Below, in pieces: positions 1-9,234 of a stretch of 64,000 nucleotides of DNA. Where the stretch lies: contig CAVRIG010000017.1 in the NCBI GenBank assembly GCA_963721175.1, forward strand, positions 169,952 through 233,951, written 5' to 3'. This DNA is from Aliishimia sp963721175 (GTDB lineage Bacteria > Pseudomonadota > Alphaproteobacteria > Rhodobacterales > Rhodobacteraceae). The notes beneath the pieces were generated by a model, which had not been told where the DNA came from, made no database searches, and worked only from the letters and a program-made list of their open reading frames with translations. The stretch's first letter is position 1; the number at the start of each line of letters is the position of its first letter. The translations under genes were made by a program, and so were the position numbers.

Positions 1-460
1 GGTCGTCGGTGGAACAGATCGTCACGACGGCCTTCAGTGCCGGCGGACGCAGGGCCGCGAGCTGCAACCCGTTGAACCCGCCCCATGAGATGCCGACGAT
101 CCCGACCCCGCCATCGCACCAGGCCTGATCGGCGATCCACGCAATGACGTCGCAGCCGTCCTGCAGTTCGACCTCGGTGTATTCGTCGGTCATCACCCCC
201 TCGGACTCGCCGGTTCCGCGCAGGTCGACGCGAACATAAGCGTAGCCTTGCGCAGCGAGCCACGGTGCCCGCGCGTGGTCCCGCGCCAGCGTCTTGTCGT
301 TCTTGCGGTAGGGGATGTATTCGAGGATCGCGGGTACGGGCGCAGCCTCCGCGTTCTCGGGCATCCAGATTCGCGCGGCCAGACGGGTTCCGTCCGGCAT
401 CGTGATCTCGAGATGCTCGATTTCCCGAACGGTGACGGGCAACGGGTGTTCGATCTTCAT
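1..460 (-). CDS. CocE/NonD-family serine hydrolase (N-terminal part, runs off window)
   Basis: This is the N-terminal ~153 residues of an alpha/beta hydrolase of the CocE/NonD (X-Pro dipeptidyl-peptidase, S15-like) family, beginning MKIEHPLPVTVREIEHLEIT at the ATG at 458-460. The sequence shows the early strand with MPDGTRLAARIW, the LEYIPYRKND segment and YVRVDLRGTGESEG typical of the family. It also shows the nucleophile elbow GISWGG, whose serine should be catalytic. The C-terminal part with the Asp/His residues lies beyond position 1. The gene starts 79 bases downstream of the ATP-grasp ligase gene on the same strand, so it may be the last visible gene of the cyanophycin operon. A peptidase or esterase role on an aspartate-derived product is inference only. 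Family assignment is confident; substrate is unknown. Confidence 0.85.
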   Translation of the reverse strand, partial: MKIEHPLPVTVREIEHLEITMPDGTRLAARIWMPENAEAAPVPAILEYIPYRKNDKTLARDHARAPWLAAQGYAYVRVDLRGTGESEGVMTDEYTEVELQDGCDVIAWIADQAWCDGGVGIVGISWGGFNGLQLAALRPPALKAVVTICSTDD

Positions 461-539
461 AGGTTATCCGGACCTCTGACCTCTGCGACAGCTGCGCCTA
501 TCGCACCGCGACGGTCAGAATTCCAGTGCCTCCCGAAGG

Positions 540-1840
540 TTATTCCTCGATATCGGTGAATTCGTAGCTCAGCCGCTTCATCACCTGCTCGTAGTTCCAG
601 AGCAGCTTCGACTGCTTGTTCGCCCCCATCCAGAGCGAGGCGACGGCATAGCTGTAGGCATCCTGCTCCGGCAGTTCCGACAGACGCATGCCCTTCTTCA
701 CGTTGGAGGCGATGCGTGTGCCGTCAATCTGTTCGGCGGCAACTTCGACTTCGGCGCGGGACGGCGCCCGTGCGACCGTCGCGTCGTTGAAGAACACGCG
801 GTAGAAGAATTCGGCCGCGACCTTGTCCGGACCCTTCTCCGCGGGGCATGTCCGGCTTGCGCCCGAGCCCGAGGTCCACCGTCACCTGCTGGTGGCTCAC
901 GCCATCGACCATCTCGAAGAGGTCGCAGTGGGATTGCGCGATCCGCGTGTTGATCTCCAGGAGCCAGATCTGGTTCTGCACCTCGTCCCAGTAATACTCG
1001 ATGTTGAAGCCGGCGTTGTCGTAGCCGATATGGCTCATCACCTTCTTCGTGAGATCGGCCATTGTCTCCTGCACCCGCGGCGGCAGGGTCGAGGGGTAGA
1101 GGTAATAGAAGAAGCTCAGCACCTGCGGGTAGCGGATCGAATCGACGGTGCCGTAGGGCACGACCTCGCCGTCGTAGACGTAGCCCTCGACCGTGCACTG
1201 ACGGCCGCCGATGACGCGTTCCGCCATGCAGTAATGGCCTTCGATGGCCTTGATGTCGTCGGGCAGGTCGGCCTGGTCGAGCACATAGTTGAAGGGCTCC
1301 GAGATCTGGTCGATCTCGGCCCGGAATGCGGCGGTCGCGTAGTCGAAATCCTCCGGGCTGTCGATCCGGAAGCCCAGCCGCGAGCCCGAGGACTTGATCG
1401 GCTTGACGAAGAACGGAAACCGCAGGCCCGCCTCGCCGATCTTCGACAGCGCGTTGTCGTCGAACGGGTCGAAGGCGGTGAAGGTCGGCACATGGTCCGG
1501 GATGACCTCCGCCATCACCTTGCGCGACCAGTACTTGTGCTCGCATTTCAGCAGGCTTTCGAGCGACGCGTTGCGCGTGCCGTATTTCTTGCAGAGCAGC
1601 GGCAGCATCGTGGAGACGGGAAAGTCGATGTAGCCCACGATCGCGTCGATCGACCCATCGAAGGCGTCAAGCGTCGCCTCGGCCTCGGCCAGCATCGCGG
1701 GGATGTCGAATTCCTGCGTGTCCGACACCTGCGCAGGTGTCAGCAGGGGATGGAACTCCACATCCTCCACCCCGCGCAGCCGCTTCAGCCGCTCGTGCGT
1801 TGAAATCGTTCATTCCGACGACGAAGACGTTTCTGGTCAT
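540..1840 (-). CDS. ATP-grasp domain ligase next to cyanophycin synthetase (frameshifted in this sequence)
   Basis: This is a reconstructed protein of about 430 residues starting MTRNVFVVGMNDFN at 1840. Two one-base slips break it, near 1797 (just after the N-terminal strand) and near 845 (a GGGG run). All three pieces read sensibly as one ATP-grasp enzyme. They show an N-terminal Rossmann-like strand, the nucleotide-binding PFFVKPIKSSGSRLG lysine segment, and the metal-binding LLEINTRIAQSH with its Glu-x-Asn signature. The C-terminal segment ends in SYEFTDIEE. Family members join a carboxylate to an amine or thiol using ATP. The gene lies 73 bases downstream of cphA on the same strand, so a job in making or modifying an Asp-Arg product is plausible but inferred. 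I do not recognise a specific named enzyme. Confidence 0.75.
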
Positions 1841-1913
1841 GGTACCCCCGTGATTTCAGTTCGCTGCAACCGACACGTTCCAGGCGCGGCCACTCACCCC
1901 GCGCCCGGATCGG

Positions 1914-4563
1914 TCACACCTGTGCCAGTTCGGCCTGATGCGGGAAGCTGCGACCCTTGAGCCGTTCCGTCGTGCCCTCGATGTCGTCGACCAGAAGCAG
2001 CAGGAAGTCGCCCGGCTCCGCTCCGTCCATGGCGCGGGCCACGGCGTCGTGCTTCCTGCATGATGGTCTCGACATCGCAGTCGGCGCCGGCATTTCGCGG
2101 CCCCGTCGTGGATCAGCTTCGCCGTCTCGCCCGGTCTCGCGTCCGCGCGCATCCGATCTCGTAGACGTAGAGCGCGTCGCACATCTTGGCGAGTTGCGCG
2201 CCAAGGGCCATCAGATCCTCGTCGCGCCGGTTGCCCGGCGCGGTCGCCACGCCGATCTTGCGCTTGCGTCGCAAGCCCGTTCACCAGCGGCTCCAGCGCC
2301 TGCAGCGCGGGCACGTTGTGGCCGTAGTCGATCAGGCACTTGCACGCCGTCGGCCTCGAAATAGTTGGTGCGGCCGGGCATCTGCGCCGGCGTCGGGTGG
2401 AAGGTCAGCAGCCCCGCGCGGATGTCGTCGATCTCCACCCCATGGGCCAGCGCCACGGCGGCGGCGGCCATCGCGTTCTGCACGTTGAAGGGCGCGTGCC
2501 CCTCGAAGGCGATGGGGACGTCGTTCACCTCCACCACCTCGACCGTCACCTTGCCGCGCAGGACGACGATGCTTCCGTTCTTCACGGTCACCACCTGTCT
2601 TGCTCGCGTCGAGGTGCTCTCGCAGCGCCGGGTTCTCCGGGTCCATCGTGAAATAGATGATCTCGCCGCGCGCCCAGTAGGTGCCATGCTCCATCACCAG
2701 CGGATCGTCGGCGTTGAGCACGCAGTAGCCGCCTTCGCGCTTCACCGCATCGACGACGACGGTCTTGCAGCGCGCGAGCTCTTCCAGCGTGTGGATGTCG
2801 CGTTCGCCCAGATGGTCGGAGGCGATGTTGAGCAAAACGCCCACGTCGCATTCGTCGAAGCCGAGCCCGCGGCGCATGATGCCGCCGCGCGCGACTTCCA
2901 GCACCGCATGCTCGACGGTCGGCTCGCGCAGCACGGCCTGTGCCGCCGCGGGGCCGGAGTAATCGCCGCGCAGGATCACGTGGTTGTCGATCTCGACCGT
3001 GCCGGTGCAGCCCATGCCGACCGAATTGCCCGCCTGCCGCAGGATATGCGTGGTCAGGCGCGTCGTCGTGGTCTTGCCATTGGTGCCGGTGATCGCGGTG
3101 ATCGGGATGCGCCCGTCATCGGTCGGGTCGGGGAACAGCATGTCGACCACATACTCGCCCACCGGGCGCGGCGTGCCATGGGTCGGCGACATGTGCATCC
3201 GGAAGCCGGGGCCCGCATTCACCTCGACCACGCCGGCCGACTGCTGGTCCAGCGGCTTGGTCAGGTCTTCGGCGAGCAGGTCGATGCCGATGACGTCGAG
3301 CCCGACGAGCCGCCCGATCCGCTCCATCGGGAACTTGATCTCGGGATGCACCTCGTCGGTGAGGTCGGCCGCCGTGCCGCCGGTCGAGATGTTCGCCGTC
3401 GATTTCAGGAAAACGATCTCGCCCTCGGGCGGAACGGTGTCGAGCTCGAGCCCCGCCTGTTCCAGCATGCGGTGGGTCTGGTCGTCCACATGGATCTGGG
3501 TCAGCAGGTTCTCGTGACCGACGCCGCGCCGGGGATCCTCGTTCTCCTTGTCGATGAGCTGCTGGATGGTCGACTTTCCGTTGCCGATGACATGGGCAGG
3601 CCTGCGGCGCGCCGCCGCGACCAGCTTGCCGCCGATCACCAGCATCCGGTGATCCTCACCCTTGATGTAGGTCTCCACGATGACGGCACCCGAATCGTCC
3701 CGCACCCGCGCCAGCGCGGCCTCGTAGCCCGATTTCAGATCCTCGAGCGTATTGATGTCGGTGGTCACACCGCGCCCGTGATTGCCGGCGAGCGGTTTGG
3801 TCACGACCGGCCAGCCAAGCCATTCGGCGGTGCTCTTCACCTCTTCCCAGGAATAGCAGGTGTAGCCCTTCGGCACGGCGATCCCGGCATCGCCCAGGAT
3901 CTGCTTGGTCCAGTCCTTGTCGTCGGCGATGCCGTGCCCGATGATGCCCGATGCATCCGTGACCGTGGCCTGGAACTTGCGCTGCTTGATGCCATGGCCA
4001 AGCTGCGTGTAGCTCGTGCCCTCGGTCAGGTTGTACCACGGGATGTTTCGCGCCTTGGCGGCATTGACGATGGAGCCCGTCGACGGCCCGAGCGCATTCG
4101 CGTCTCGCACGGCCTTGAGGCTGTCGATGTACGGCGCCAGATCGACATCCTTGCCGTCGTAAAGGCTTCGCACGATCTCGACGGCCGCCTCACCCGCGGC
4201 CAGACCCGTCGCCTCGTCGCGGTAGCGATAGACGACATGATAGACGCCCTTCTCGTAGGTATCGACCGTCTTGCCGTAGCCGACCGAGAACCCGATCAGG
4301 TTCTGAAGCTCGATCGCCACGTGTTCGACCATATGCCCTGCCCAGGTGCCGTCGCGCACGCGGGAGAGGAAACCGCCCACTTCCCCGACCGAACAGCGGT
4401 GTTCGTGGATGGTCGGAATCAGCGCTTGGAGCTTTTCCGCGATATGGGGGACCTTGTCGCTTGGCCGCTTTTCGAGTTCCTCGATGTCGAGCCGCATGTA
4501 GATCGATTGATAGCGGCTGTAGTAATTTGGCCCGCGCAGTGCACGGTGCTCAATTATTCGCAT
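1914..4563 (-). CDS. cphA: Cyanophycin synthetase (frameshifted near 3' end)
   Basis: Cyanophycin synthetase polymerises aspartate and arginine into multi-L-arginyl-poly-L-aspartate without a ribosome. The start MRIIEHRALRGPNYYSRYQS at 4563 has GGAG eight bases upstream and lies inside the end of cphB. Domains in order are the N-terminal cyanophycin-synthetase domain (about residues 1-160), an ATP-grasp domain (VVTKPLAGNHGRGVTTDI, later VVEVNAGPGFRMH), and a Mur-ligase-like domain with P-loop ITGTNGKTTTTRL and then LNIASDHLGERDIHTLEELA. The frame holds to about 2600, then slips there, near 2340, and several more times down to about 2050. The final segment ends PHQAELAQV at 1914. Reconstructed length (~880 residues) fits bacterial CphA. 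The disrupted tail is probably sequence error, because the remaining reading frames still encode family-like segments. Confidence 0.9.
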
Positions 4564-5422
4564 TCCTTTGCTCCAGGCTTTCGGTCCTGAGCGTGTCTGC
4601 TGCCAGGACCCGCCGGTCCGATAGACTGTATCCGTTTCCATCGACCAGCGCATGCATTACGACATTGTGGGCGCTTACCGCCTCACCGTCGGCGAGATCG
4701 AAGACATTGGAACCGGTTATGCCGGAACTGTCAACGAGGATGACGTGACCGGGTCCGAAGGCGTAAATCGTGTTGTCCTCGAAGAGAACCGCAGCATCCT
4801 CACCGAGGCCGACGCCGAGATATTCGGGGTTCGTGGCGCCGACTTCCATCAGCCGCGAGAACCGACCGCGTTCGAGGAAGTGGGTGTCGATGATCACGCC
4901 CTCGATCAGGCCGAAGCCGGCCGTCATCTTCACGGCGCCCTTCCGGAGCGAATCCGTCGCGTGTCCGCCATAGACCATCGTCGTCGACTGGCACGCGGCC
5001 CCGGCACTGGTCCCGGCGATCACCGCACCCTGCTTGTAGCGTTTGCGGATCGCCTCGAGCGCGGGCGAGCCGCCGAAGATGCTCGTGAGCCGCATCTGGT
5101 CGCCGCCGGAGATGAAGATGACGTCGCTGCCGGCGATCATGTCGACGAAGGTCTTGTCGGCCGCGTCCCGGCGTTCCCGGATGCGGATGTCGAGCACTTC
5201 GGATGCGCCAAGTCGCGAAAAGACCTTGTTGTATTCACCGAAGACGTCGTCGGGATACCCGCTTGCCGTGGTGATGACACCGACACGGGGTTCGCTTTCG
5301 CCGGTGAAGCTCAGCACCTGGCGGAGAATCATCGCTTCGGCCGTCTTGTCTTCGGCGCCACCGATTGCGACCAACTTGCCCCTGGTCTTGTTGTTGGGGA
5401 CTTCAGGTACGGACATGTCCAT
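4550..5422 (-). CDS. cphB: Cyanophycinase (peptidase S51)
   Basis: Cyanophycinase is a serine exopeptidase that releases beta-Asp-Arg dipeptides from cyanophycin granules. The protein is 290 residues from MDMSVPEVPNNKTRGKLVAI; this ATG (5420-5422) has GGAG seven bases upstream, and a second in-frame ATG follows two codons later. Visible hallmarks are the N-terminal LVAIGGAEDK, VIFISGGDQMRL, and the nucleophile motif VIAGTSAGAACQS with the catalytic serine in GTSAGA. IIDTHFLERGR follows and is typical of the S51 family. Its end overlaps the cphA start by 14 bases, so synthesis and breakdown enzymes are translationally coupled. The direction of transcription is opposite to the asparaginase-like gene that would finish dipeptide hydrolysis. 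Confidence 0.92.
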   Translation of the reverse strand: MDMSVPEVPNNKTRGKLVAIGGAEDKTAEAMILRQVLSFTGESEPRVGVITTASGYPDDVFGEYNKVFSRLGASEVLDIRIRERRDAADKTFVDMIAGSDVIFISGGDQMRLTSIFGGSPALEAIRKRYKQGAVIAGTSAGAACQSTTMVYGGHATDSLRKGAVKMTAGFGLIEGVIIDTHFLERGRFSRLMEVGATNPEYLGVGLGEDAAVLFEDNTIYAFGPGHVILVDSSGITGSNVFDLADGEAVSAHNVVMHALVDGNGYSLSDRRVLAADTLRTESLEQRNANN

Positions 5423-5615
5423 CAAAAGGCTCCGTTCATCGGTAGACATAAACAACATATTGTGGAAAGCATCGGGAGACAAACAAGATTGCCATCCATC
5501 CCGGAACCTCCTTCGGCAGTGATGACCCAATGTCACACGCTCACGGCATTCTGACACGCGACCGGTTACCACCCGATTTATGGCGCTGAGATGTTTGTAA
5601 CAAAAAGGATGCGGA
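5423..5615. promoter_or_regulatory. Divergent promoter region between cphB and the isoaspartyl peptidase
   Basis: The 193-base gap separates two divergently transcribed cyanophycin-catabolism genes and must hold both promoters. On the minus strand a TTGTTT box (around 5485) and CAATAT (around 5460) are separated by about 18 bases, a weak sigma-70-like pair upstream of cphB. On the plus strand AAGGATG, just upstream of 5616, is the ribosome site of the peptidase gene. I see no convincing regulator operator. Confidence 0.35.
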
Positions 5616-6542
5616 ATGAAAAACGGGTTCGTACTTGCAATCCACGGCGGCGCCGGAGTTATCGCGCGCAAGGCGATGACGCCCAAAAGAGAGGCGGAAT
5701 GTCATGCAGCCCTGGCGCGAGTCCTCGCTGTGGGCGAGGCGATCCTGGCGGAAGACGGCACGGCACTGGACGCCGTGACCGCGGCGGTGGCGGCGCTGGA
5801 GGACGAACCGCTCTTCAATGCCGGCCGCGGCGCGGTCTTCACCCGCAACGCGACGCATGAGATGGATGCGGCGATCATGGACGGCCGCAACCGCGCGGCG
5901 GGGGCGGTGGCCGGAATATCCGGGCCCCGGAACCCGGTGCTGCTGGCCCGCGCCGTGATGGAGCAGACGGATCACGTGATGATGGTGGGCGAGGGGGCTC
6001 TGGCCGTCGCGCGCGGGGTCGGGCTCGAGTTCGCCGATGACGAATACTTCTTCACCCAGTCGCGCTGGGACAGCCTTCAGGAGACGCTGCGCATGGAGGC
6101 CGAAGGGTCGATGGACGACGATCCGTCGCGGCGGCACGGAACGGTCGGAGCCGTCGCCCGCGACCGCAGCGGAAACCTCGCCGCGGCGACATCGACAGGG
6201 GGCATGACCGGCAAACGCCCCGGCCGTGTCGGCGACAGTCCGATCATCGGTGCGGGTACCTTCGCCGAAAACACGACCTGCGCGATTTCCGCGACGGGCG
6301 ATGGCGAAGCCTTCATTCGCCTCTCGGTCGCGCATGAGATCGACGCGCGGATGCGGCTGGCTGGTGTTCCGTTCGCGGACGCCGCCCGGGATGTCGTCAT
6401 GACCGACCTTGCGGCCATCGGGGGCTCTGGCGGGTTGATCGCGGTCTCCGCCGACGGATCCGTCGCGCTGCCGTTCAATTGCGAAGGCATGTATCGCGGC
6501 TGGAGCGTCGAAGGCGACGGATCGGATACGGCAATCTACTAG
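5616..6542 (+). CDS. iaaA: Isoaspartyl peptidase / plant-type L-asparaginase
   Basis: This 308-residue N-terminal-nucleophile hydrolase should cleave beta-aspartyl dipeptides. That is the step that turns the beta-Asp-Arg made by cyanophycinase into free Asp and Arg. Family features are the N-terminal FVLAIHGGAGVIARK, PLFNAGRGAVFTRNATHEMDA, and the autocleavage site RRHGTVGAVARD, whose Thr becomes the nucleophile of the beta subunit. TSTGGMTGKRPGRVGDSPIIGAGTFA follows. Length is normal and the frame is intact. The stop TAG at 6540-6542 is formed by the two-base target duplication TA plus the first base of the inserted IS element. The flank beyond the IS (TAGATC) shows that the ancestral stop was also TAG after TAC. 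Confidence 0.92.
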   Translation: MKNGFVLAIHGGAGVIARKAMTPKREAECHAALARVLAVGEAILAEDGTALDAVTAAVAALEDEPLFNAGRGAVFTRNATHEMDAAIMDGRNRAAGAVAGISGPRNPVLLARAVMEQTDHVMMVGEGALAVARGVGLEFADDEYFFTQSRWDSLQETLRMEAEGSMDDDPSRRHGTVGAVARDRSGNLAAATSTGGMTGKRPGRVGDSPIIGAGTFAENTTCAISATGDGEAFIRLSVAHEIDARMRLAGVPFADAARDVVMTDLAAIGGSGGLIAVSADGSVALPFNCEGMYRGWSVEGDGSDTAIY

Positions 6543-7380
6543 GGTCTGTTGACGTTTGAGGATTCCCAAATCGGGCGGCGAAGTGATTCAAGGTTACCAA
6601 ATCGGAGGTAGCCTTGATCCGTATGAATTTGACCGACACACAATGGGGCATCATTGCGCCACACTGCCTTGGCCGGGAATGTGATCCCGGGCGCACGGGT
6701 TCTGATCCTCGGCTATTCGTTGAGGCGGTGCTCTGGATTGCCCGCACTGGGTGTCCATGGCGTGATCTGCCGGAGGAGTTCGGAAATTGGAATTCGGTCT
6801 TCAAGCGGTTCCGAAGATGGGTGAAGGCCGACGCATTCTATCGAATGTTCAGAGCGTTAGCTGAAGACGCCGACTTCGAATACGCGATGATCGACGGCAG
6901 TATCGTCAAGGTCCACCGTCATGGTCAGGGCGCAAAAGGGGGACTCAAAGCCAGGCCATCGGACGCTCTCGCGGCGGCATAACGACCAAGATCATGGCTT
7001 TGGCCGATGCGCTCGGCAACTTGGTCGACTTCCGCCTGCTGCCCGGACAGTCCCATGATCTGCGCGGCACAGCGGCTGCTGATCGAGGGGCTGTCTTGCG
7101 GCCAATTCCTCGCTGACCGGGCTTTCGATGCGAACTGGGTGCGCGAAGCGTTGGCCGCGGCACAGATCGGGCGGTCATTCCGCCCAAATCCAACCGCCGC
7201 TTCCCAGCAGAGTTCGACCGGGACACCTACAAATGGCGTCACCTGATCGAGAACTTCTTCGGAAAGCTCAAGGAATACAGGGGGATCGCAATGCGCTGCT
7301 GCAAGACCGACGACAAGCTTCGGCGCGTTCATCGCCATCGCCGCAACCGTCATTCGCTTGAGATGAACGTCAACAGACCC
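6542..7380 (+). mobile_element. IS5-family (IS427-type) insertion sequence
   Basis: The element is 839 bases with terminal inverted repeats that begin GGGTCTGTTGACGTT at the left and end AACGTCAACAGACCC at the right, a perfect match over 15 bases. It is flanked by a TA duplication (6540-6541 and 7381-7382), as expected for this group. It carries overlapping transposase frames read by a -1 shift. The insertion lies on the stop codon of the isoaspartyl peptidase gene. Confidence 0.9.
6623..7366 (+). pseudogene. IS5-family transposase, orfA/orfB, with extra frame disruptions
   Basis: OrfA begins MNLTDTQWGIIAPHC and shows the DUF4096-type N-terminal domain (CPWRDLPEEFGNWNSVFKRF) followed by YAMIDGSIVKVHRHGQGAK with the first catalytic Asp. 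The run AAAAGGGGG at 6934-6942 is the expected -1 slippage site leading into orfB (QSQAIGRSRGGITTKIMAL). OrfB continues through LADRAFDANW and HLIENFFGKLKEYRGIAMRC and ends AATVIRLR at 7366. It changes frame again near 7070, 7186 and 7318. Those three extra slips would inactivate the enzyme if real, but they match the indel noise seen throughout the window. Confidence 0.8.
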
Positions 7381-7506
7381 TAGATCAACAAGTGCGCGGG
7401 ACGCGGTGCTGGCGAATCACCCTGTTGCTGGTCTCCTGTCTGGTGAGCCTCGAGGCTCGCCCCACCTCGATGAAACAACGCGGATGCGTCGGTCCGCGCG
7501 CTGCCG

Positions 7507-8565
7507 CTACAAACCCGCGGCCTTGGTGAGGTTGACGCGAAACCGATCGCGCCGGCGCTGGTATCGGCGGGTCATCTCCGCCGACGCGTGGCCCAGATGC
7601 TTCTGGACGTAGCGCTCGTCTATCTCGGCACTGCTGGCGAGGCCGGCGCGCAGCGAATGGCCGGAGAAGAGCGCCAGGCGCTCCGCCTCCGGCAGGTCCG
7701 CGCGGATGCCGGCGTCGAGTATGGTGCGCTTGATCAGCCGGGCGACGTGGCGGTCGTTCAGCCGCGCCTCCAGTGCCCGCATGCCGTCGCGCGACGTGCG
7801 CACGAAGACCGGGCCGAAGTCGATCCTGGCAAAATGCAGCCACTGCTCCAGCGCGTGCACGGGGCAGCTGCGGTCCGACGATCCGCGGCCGATCTCCACC
7901 TCGCGCCACCCGGTCTTGCCGCGCAGCGTGACCAGCGCGCCTTCGTCCAGGACCGCGATCCAGCCGCCCGAGTCCGGGGTGTCGTCCTTGCCGACGTCGA
8001 GGGCGACGATTTCGGATCGCCGCAGACCGCCGGCGTAGCCGACGAGCAGGATCGCCCGGTCCCGCAGCCCCCGCAGATCGTGAGAGAGCGTGGCCGCCAT
8101 GGCGAGGATGTCGTCGGCCAGGATCGCTTCCTTCTGGACCGGAGGCCGCGCATGCCTGCGGCGGATCCCGGCCAGCACGGTCGCGACGTGCCGGTCCTTG
8201 CGGTCGAACTTCTGGCCGCGCTGGGCGTAGTTCCAGACCAGGCCGGACAGGCGGCGCTCAATGGTCGAAACCGTAAGCTCTCCGGCCAGGTCGGCCAGGT
8301 AGAGCCCGATCAACTCGGGCGATGGCGGCAGGGGATCGGCGCCCTTGAGCCGGCACCAGCGGGTGAAATGCGCCCAATCCTGAGAGTAGGCCTTGCGGGT
8401 GTTGTCGGCCGCGGCATCGCGGGCATAATCGCGGGCGTTGCCGACGAGGCGGTCGAGCGTTCCCGAGCCCGCGACGTGGTCGGGCAGGGCGATCGGGTTT
8501 CGATGGCCTGACGCGCCGCCCACTTCGCCTGTCTCGTCTTCCGCGGCATCATTCGCTTCGCTCAT
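7507..8565 (-). CDS. Tyrosine recombinase / phage-type integrase
   Basis: This 352-residue site-specific recombinase starts MSEANDAAEDETGE at 8565. The N-terminal SAM-like core-binding domain (NTRKAYSQDWAHFTRWC) is followed by a catalytic domain. The catalytic domain has the first arginine in GYAGGLRRSEIVALD, the HSLRAGLAS box (His and second Arg), LGHAS, and the nucleophile tyrosine in MTRRYQRRRDR. All pentad residues appear present and the frame is intact. It is solitary, with no phage genes or obvious attachment repeat beside it. It lies 124 bases from the IS427-type element, so it may be a remnant of a separate mobile segment. Function as a recombinase is confident; target site unknown. 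Confidence 0.88.
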   Translation of the reverse strand: MSEANDAAEDETGEVGGASGHRNPIALPDHVAGSGTLDRLVGNARDYARDAAADNTRKAYSQDWAHFTRWCRLKGADPLPPSPELIGLYLADLAGELTVSTIERRLSGLVWNYAQRGQKFDRKDRHVATVLAGIRRRHARPPVQKEAILADDILAMAATLSHDLRGLRDRAILLVGYAGGLRRSEIVALDVGKDDTPDSGGWIAVLDEGALVTLRGKTGWREVEIGRGSSDRSCPVHALEQWLHFARIDFGPVFVRTSRDGMRALEARLNDRHVARLIKRTILDAGIRADLPEAERLALFSGHSLRAGLASSAEIDERYVQKHLGHASAEMTRRYQRRRDRFRVNLTKAAGL

Positions 8566-8629
8566 GGGCCAAAGACTAGCCCATGTGCTTGCGCCGAAGC
8601 CAGACTTCTTTGGCCGCCGAGCCGGCCGC

Positions 8630-9229
8630 CTACAGCCTGCGACGGGCGATGACCTTGACGGTCGACGCGACCAGCAGGGCACAGAGCGCCGCCTTTGACA
8701 GCGTCTCCATCGTCCCCTCGATGAGTAGCGCGTGCACGACGGTGCCCGTGACGATAACCCCGGCGAGCGTCAGGTGGCTCAACCGCCAGGTGCGAAACCG
8801 CAGCGGCAACCGCCGCCGCACCGCGGCCAGGAGCGCGGTGGCAAAGATCGCCCACATCGCGATGACACCCCAGGCGGAGAACGGCGTGGGGGATGTGAAG
8901 AGAAGTGCGTCGATCATGTCAGGCGGGCTGGAGATCCACAGCGCCGCGACATGGAGCACCACCGCCGCGACGAGCGATCCGCCGACCCAGCGATGCAATC
9001 GCCGCCCACGCAGCCCGGAGAAACCGGGCAGGTATCCACCCGCCAGCAGGGGCTGGAGAAACATCAGCGCCAGGCCCACCACCCCCGCCAGGCCGCCCGC
9101 GATGTAGATGGCACTGCGATATTCCAGCAGCGGGCTCGCGACTGCCGCTGCAATCGGGCCGGCTATGGCGATCGCGACGCCGGCCCAGATCACGGCCCGG
9201 CGGACAGGGGTCGTCGCCTTCGACGTCAA
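8630..9229 (-). CDS. Ferric-reductase-like transmembrane protein
   Basis: This 199-residue integral membrane protein has about six hydrophobic segments and resembles the ferric-reductase-like transmembrane domain (also seen in MsrQ-type haem proteins). Histidines sit where paired haem ligands would be: RLHRWVGG, VVLHVAALW, RLSHLTLAG and GTVVHALLIEG. There is no attached flavin or NAD domain, so electrons would have to come from or go to a partner. It starts 5 bases after the stop of the Tat-exported protein gene upstream, so the two form a tight operon. Family fold is fairly confident; electron donor, acceptor and substrate are unknown. Confidence 0.75.
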   Translation of the reverse strand: MTSKATTPVRRAVIWAGVAIAIAGPIAAAVASPLLEYRSAIYIAGGLAGVVGLALMFLQPLLAGGYLPGFSGLRGRRLHRWVGGSLVAAVVLHVAALWISSPPDMIDALLFTSPTPFSAWGVIAMWAIFATALLAAVRRRLPLRFRTWRLSHLTLAGVIVTGTVVHALLIEGTMETLSKAALCALLVASTVKVIARRRL

Positions 9230-9234
9230 TTCGG

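Noticed and set aside
823..1803. Long plus-strand open frame opposite the ATP-grasp gene
   Set aside because: It is antisense to a clear ATP-grasp protein and has low-complexity His/Arg/Val composition typical of high-GC shadow frames.
2365..4590. 741-codon plus-strand frame opposite cphA
   Set aside because: No domain-like content; it mirrors the highly conserved cyanophycin synthetase and is a codon-bias shadow.
5541..6569. 342-codon minus-strand frame opposite the isoaspartyl peptidase
   Set aside because: The plus-strand protein has all family motifs; the antisense frame has none and would overlap the IS end.
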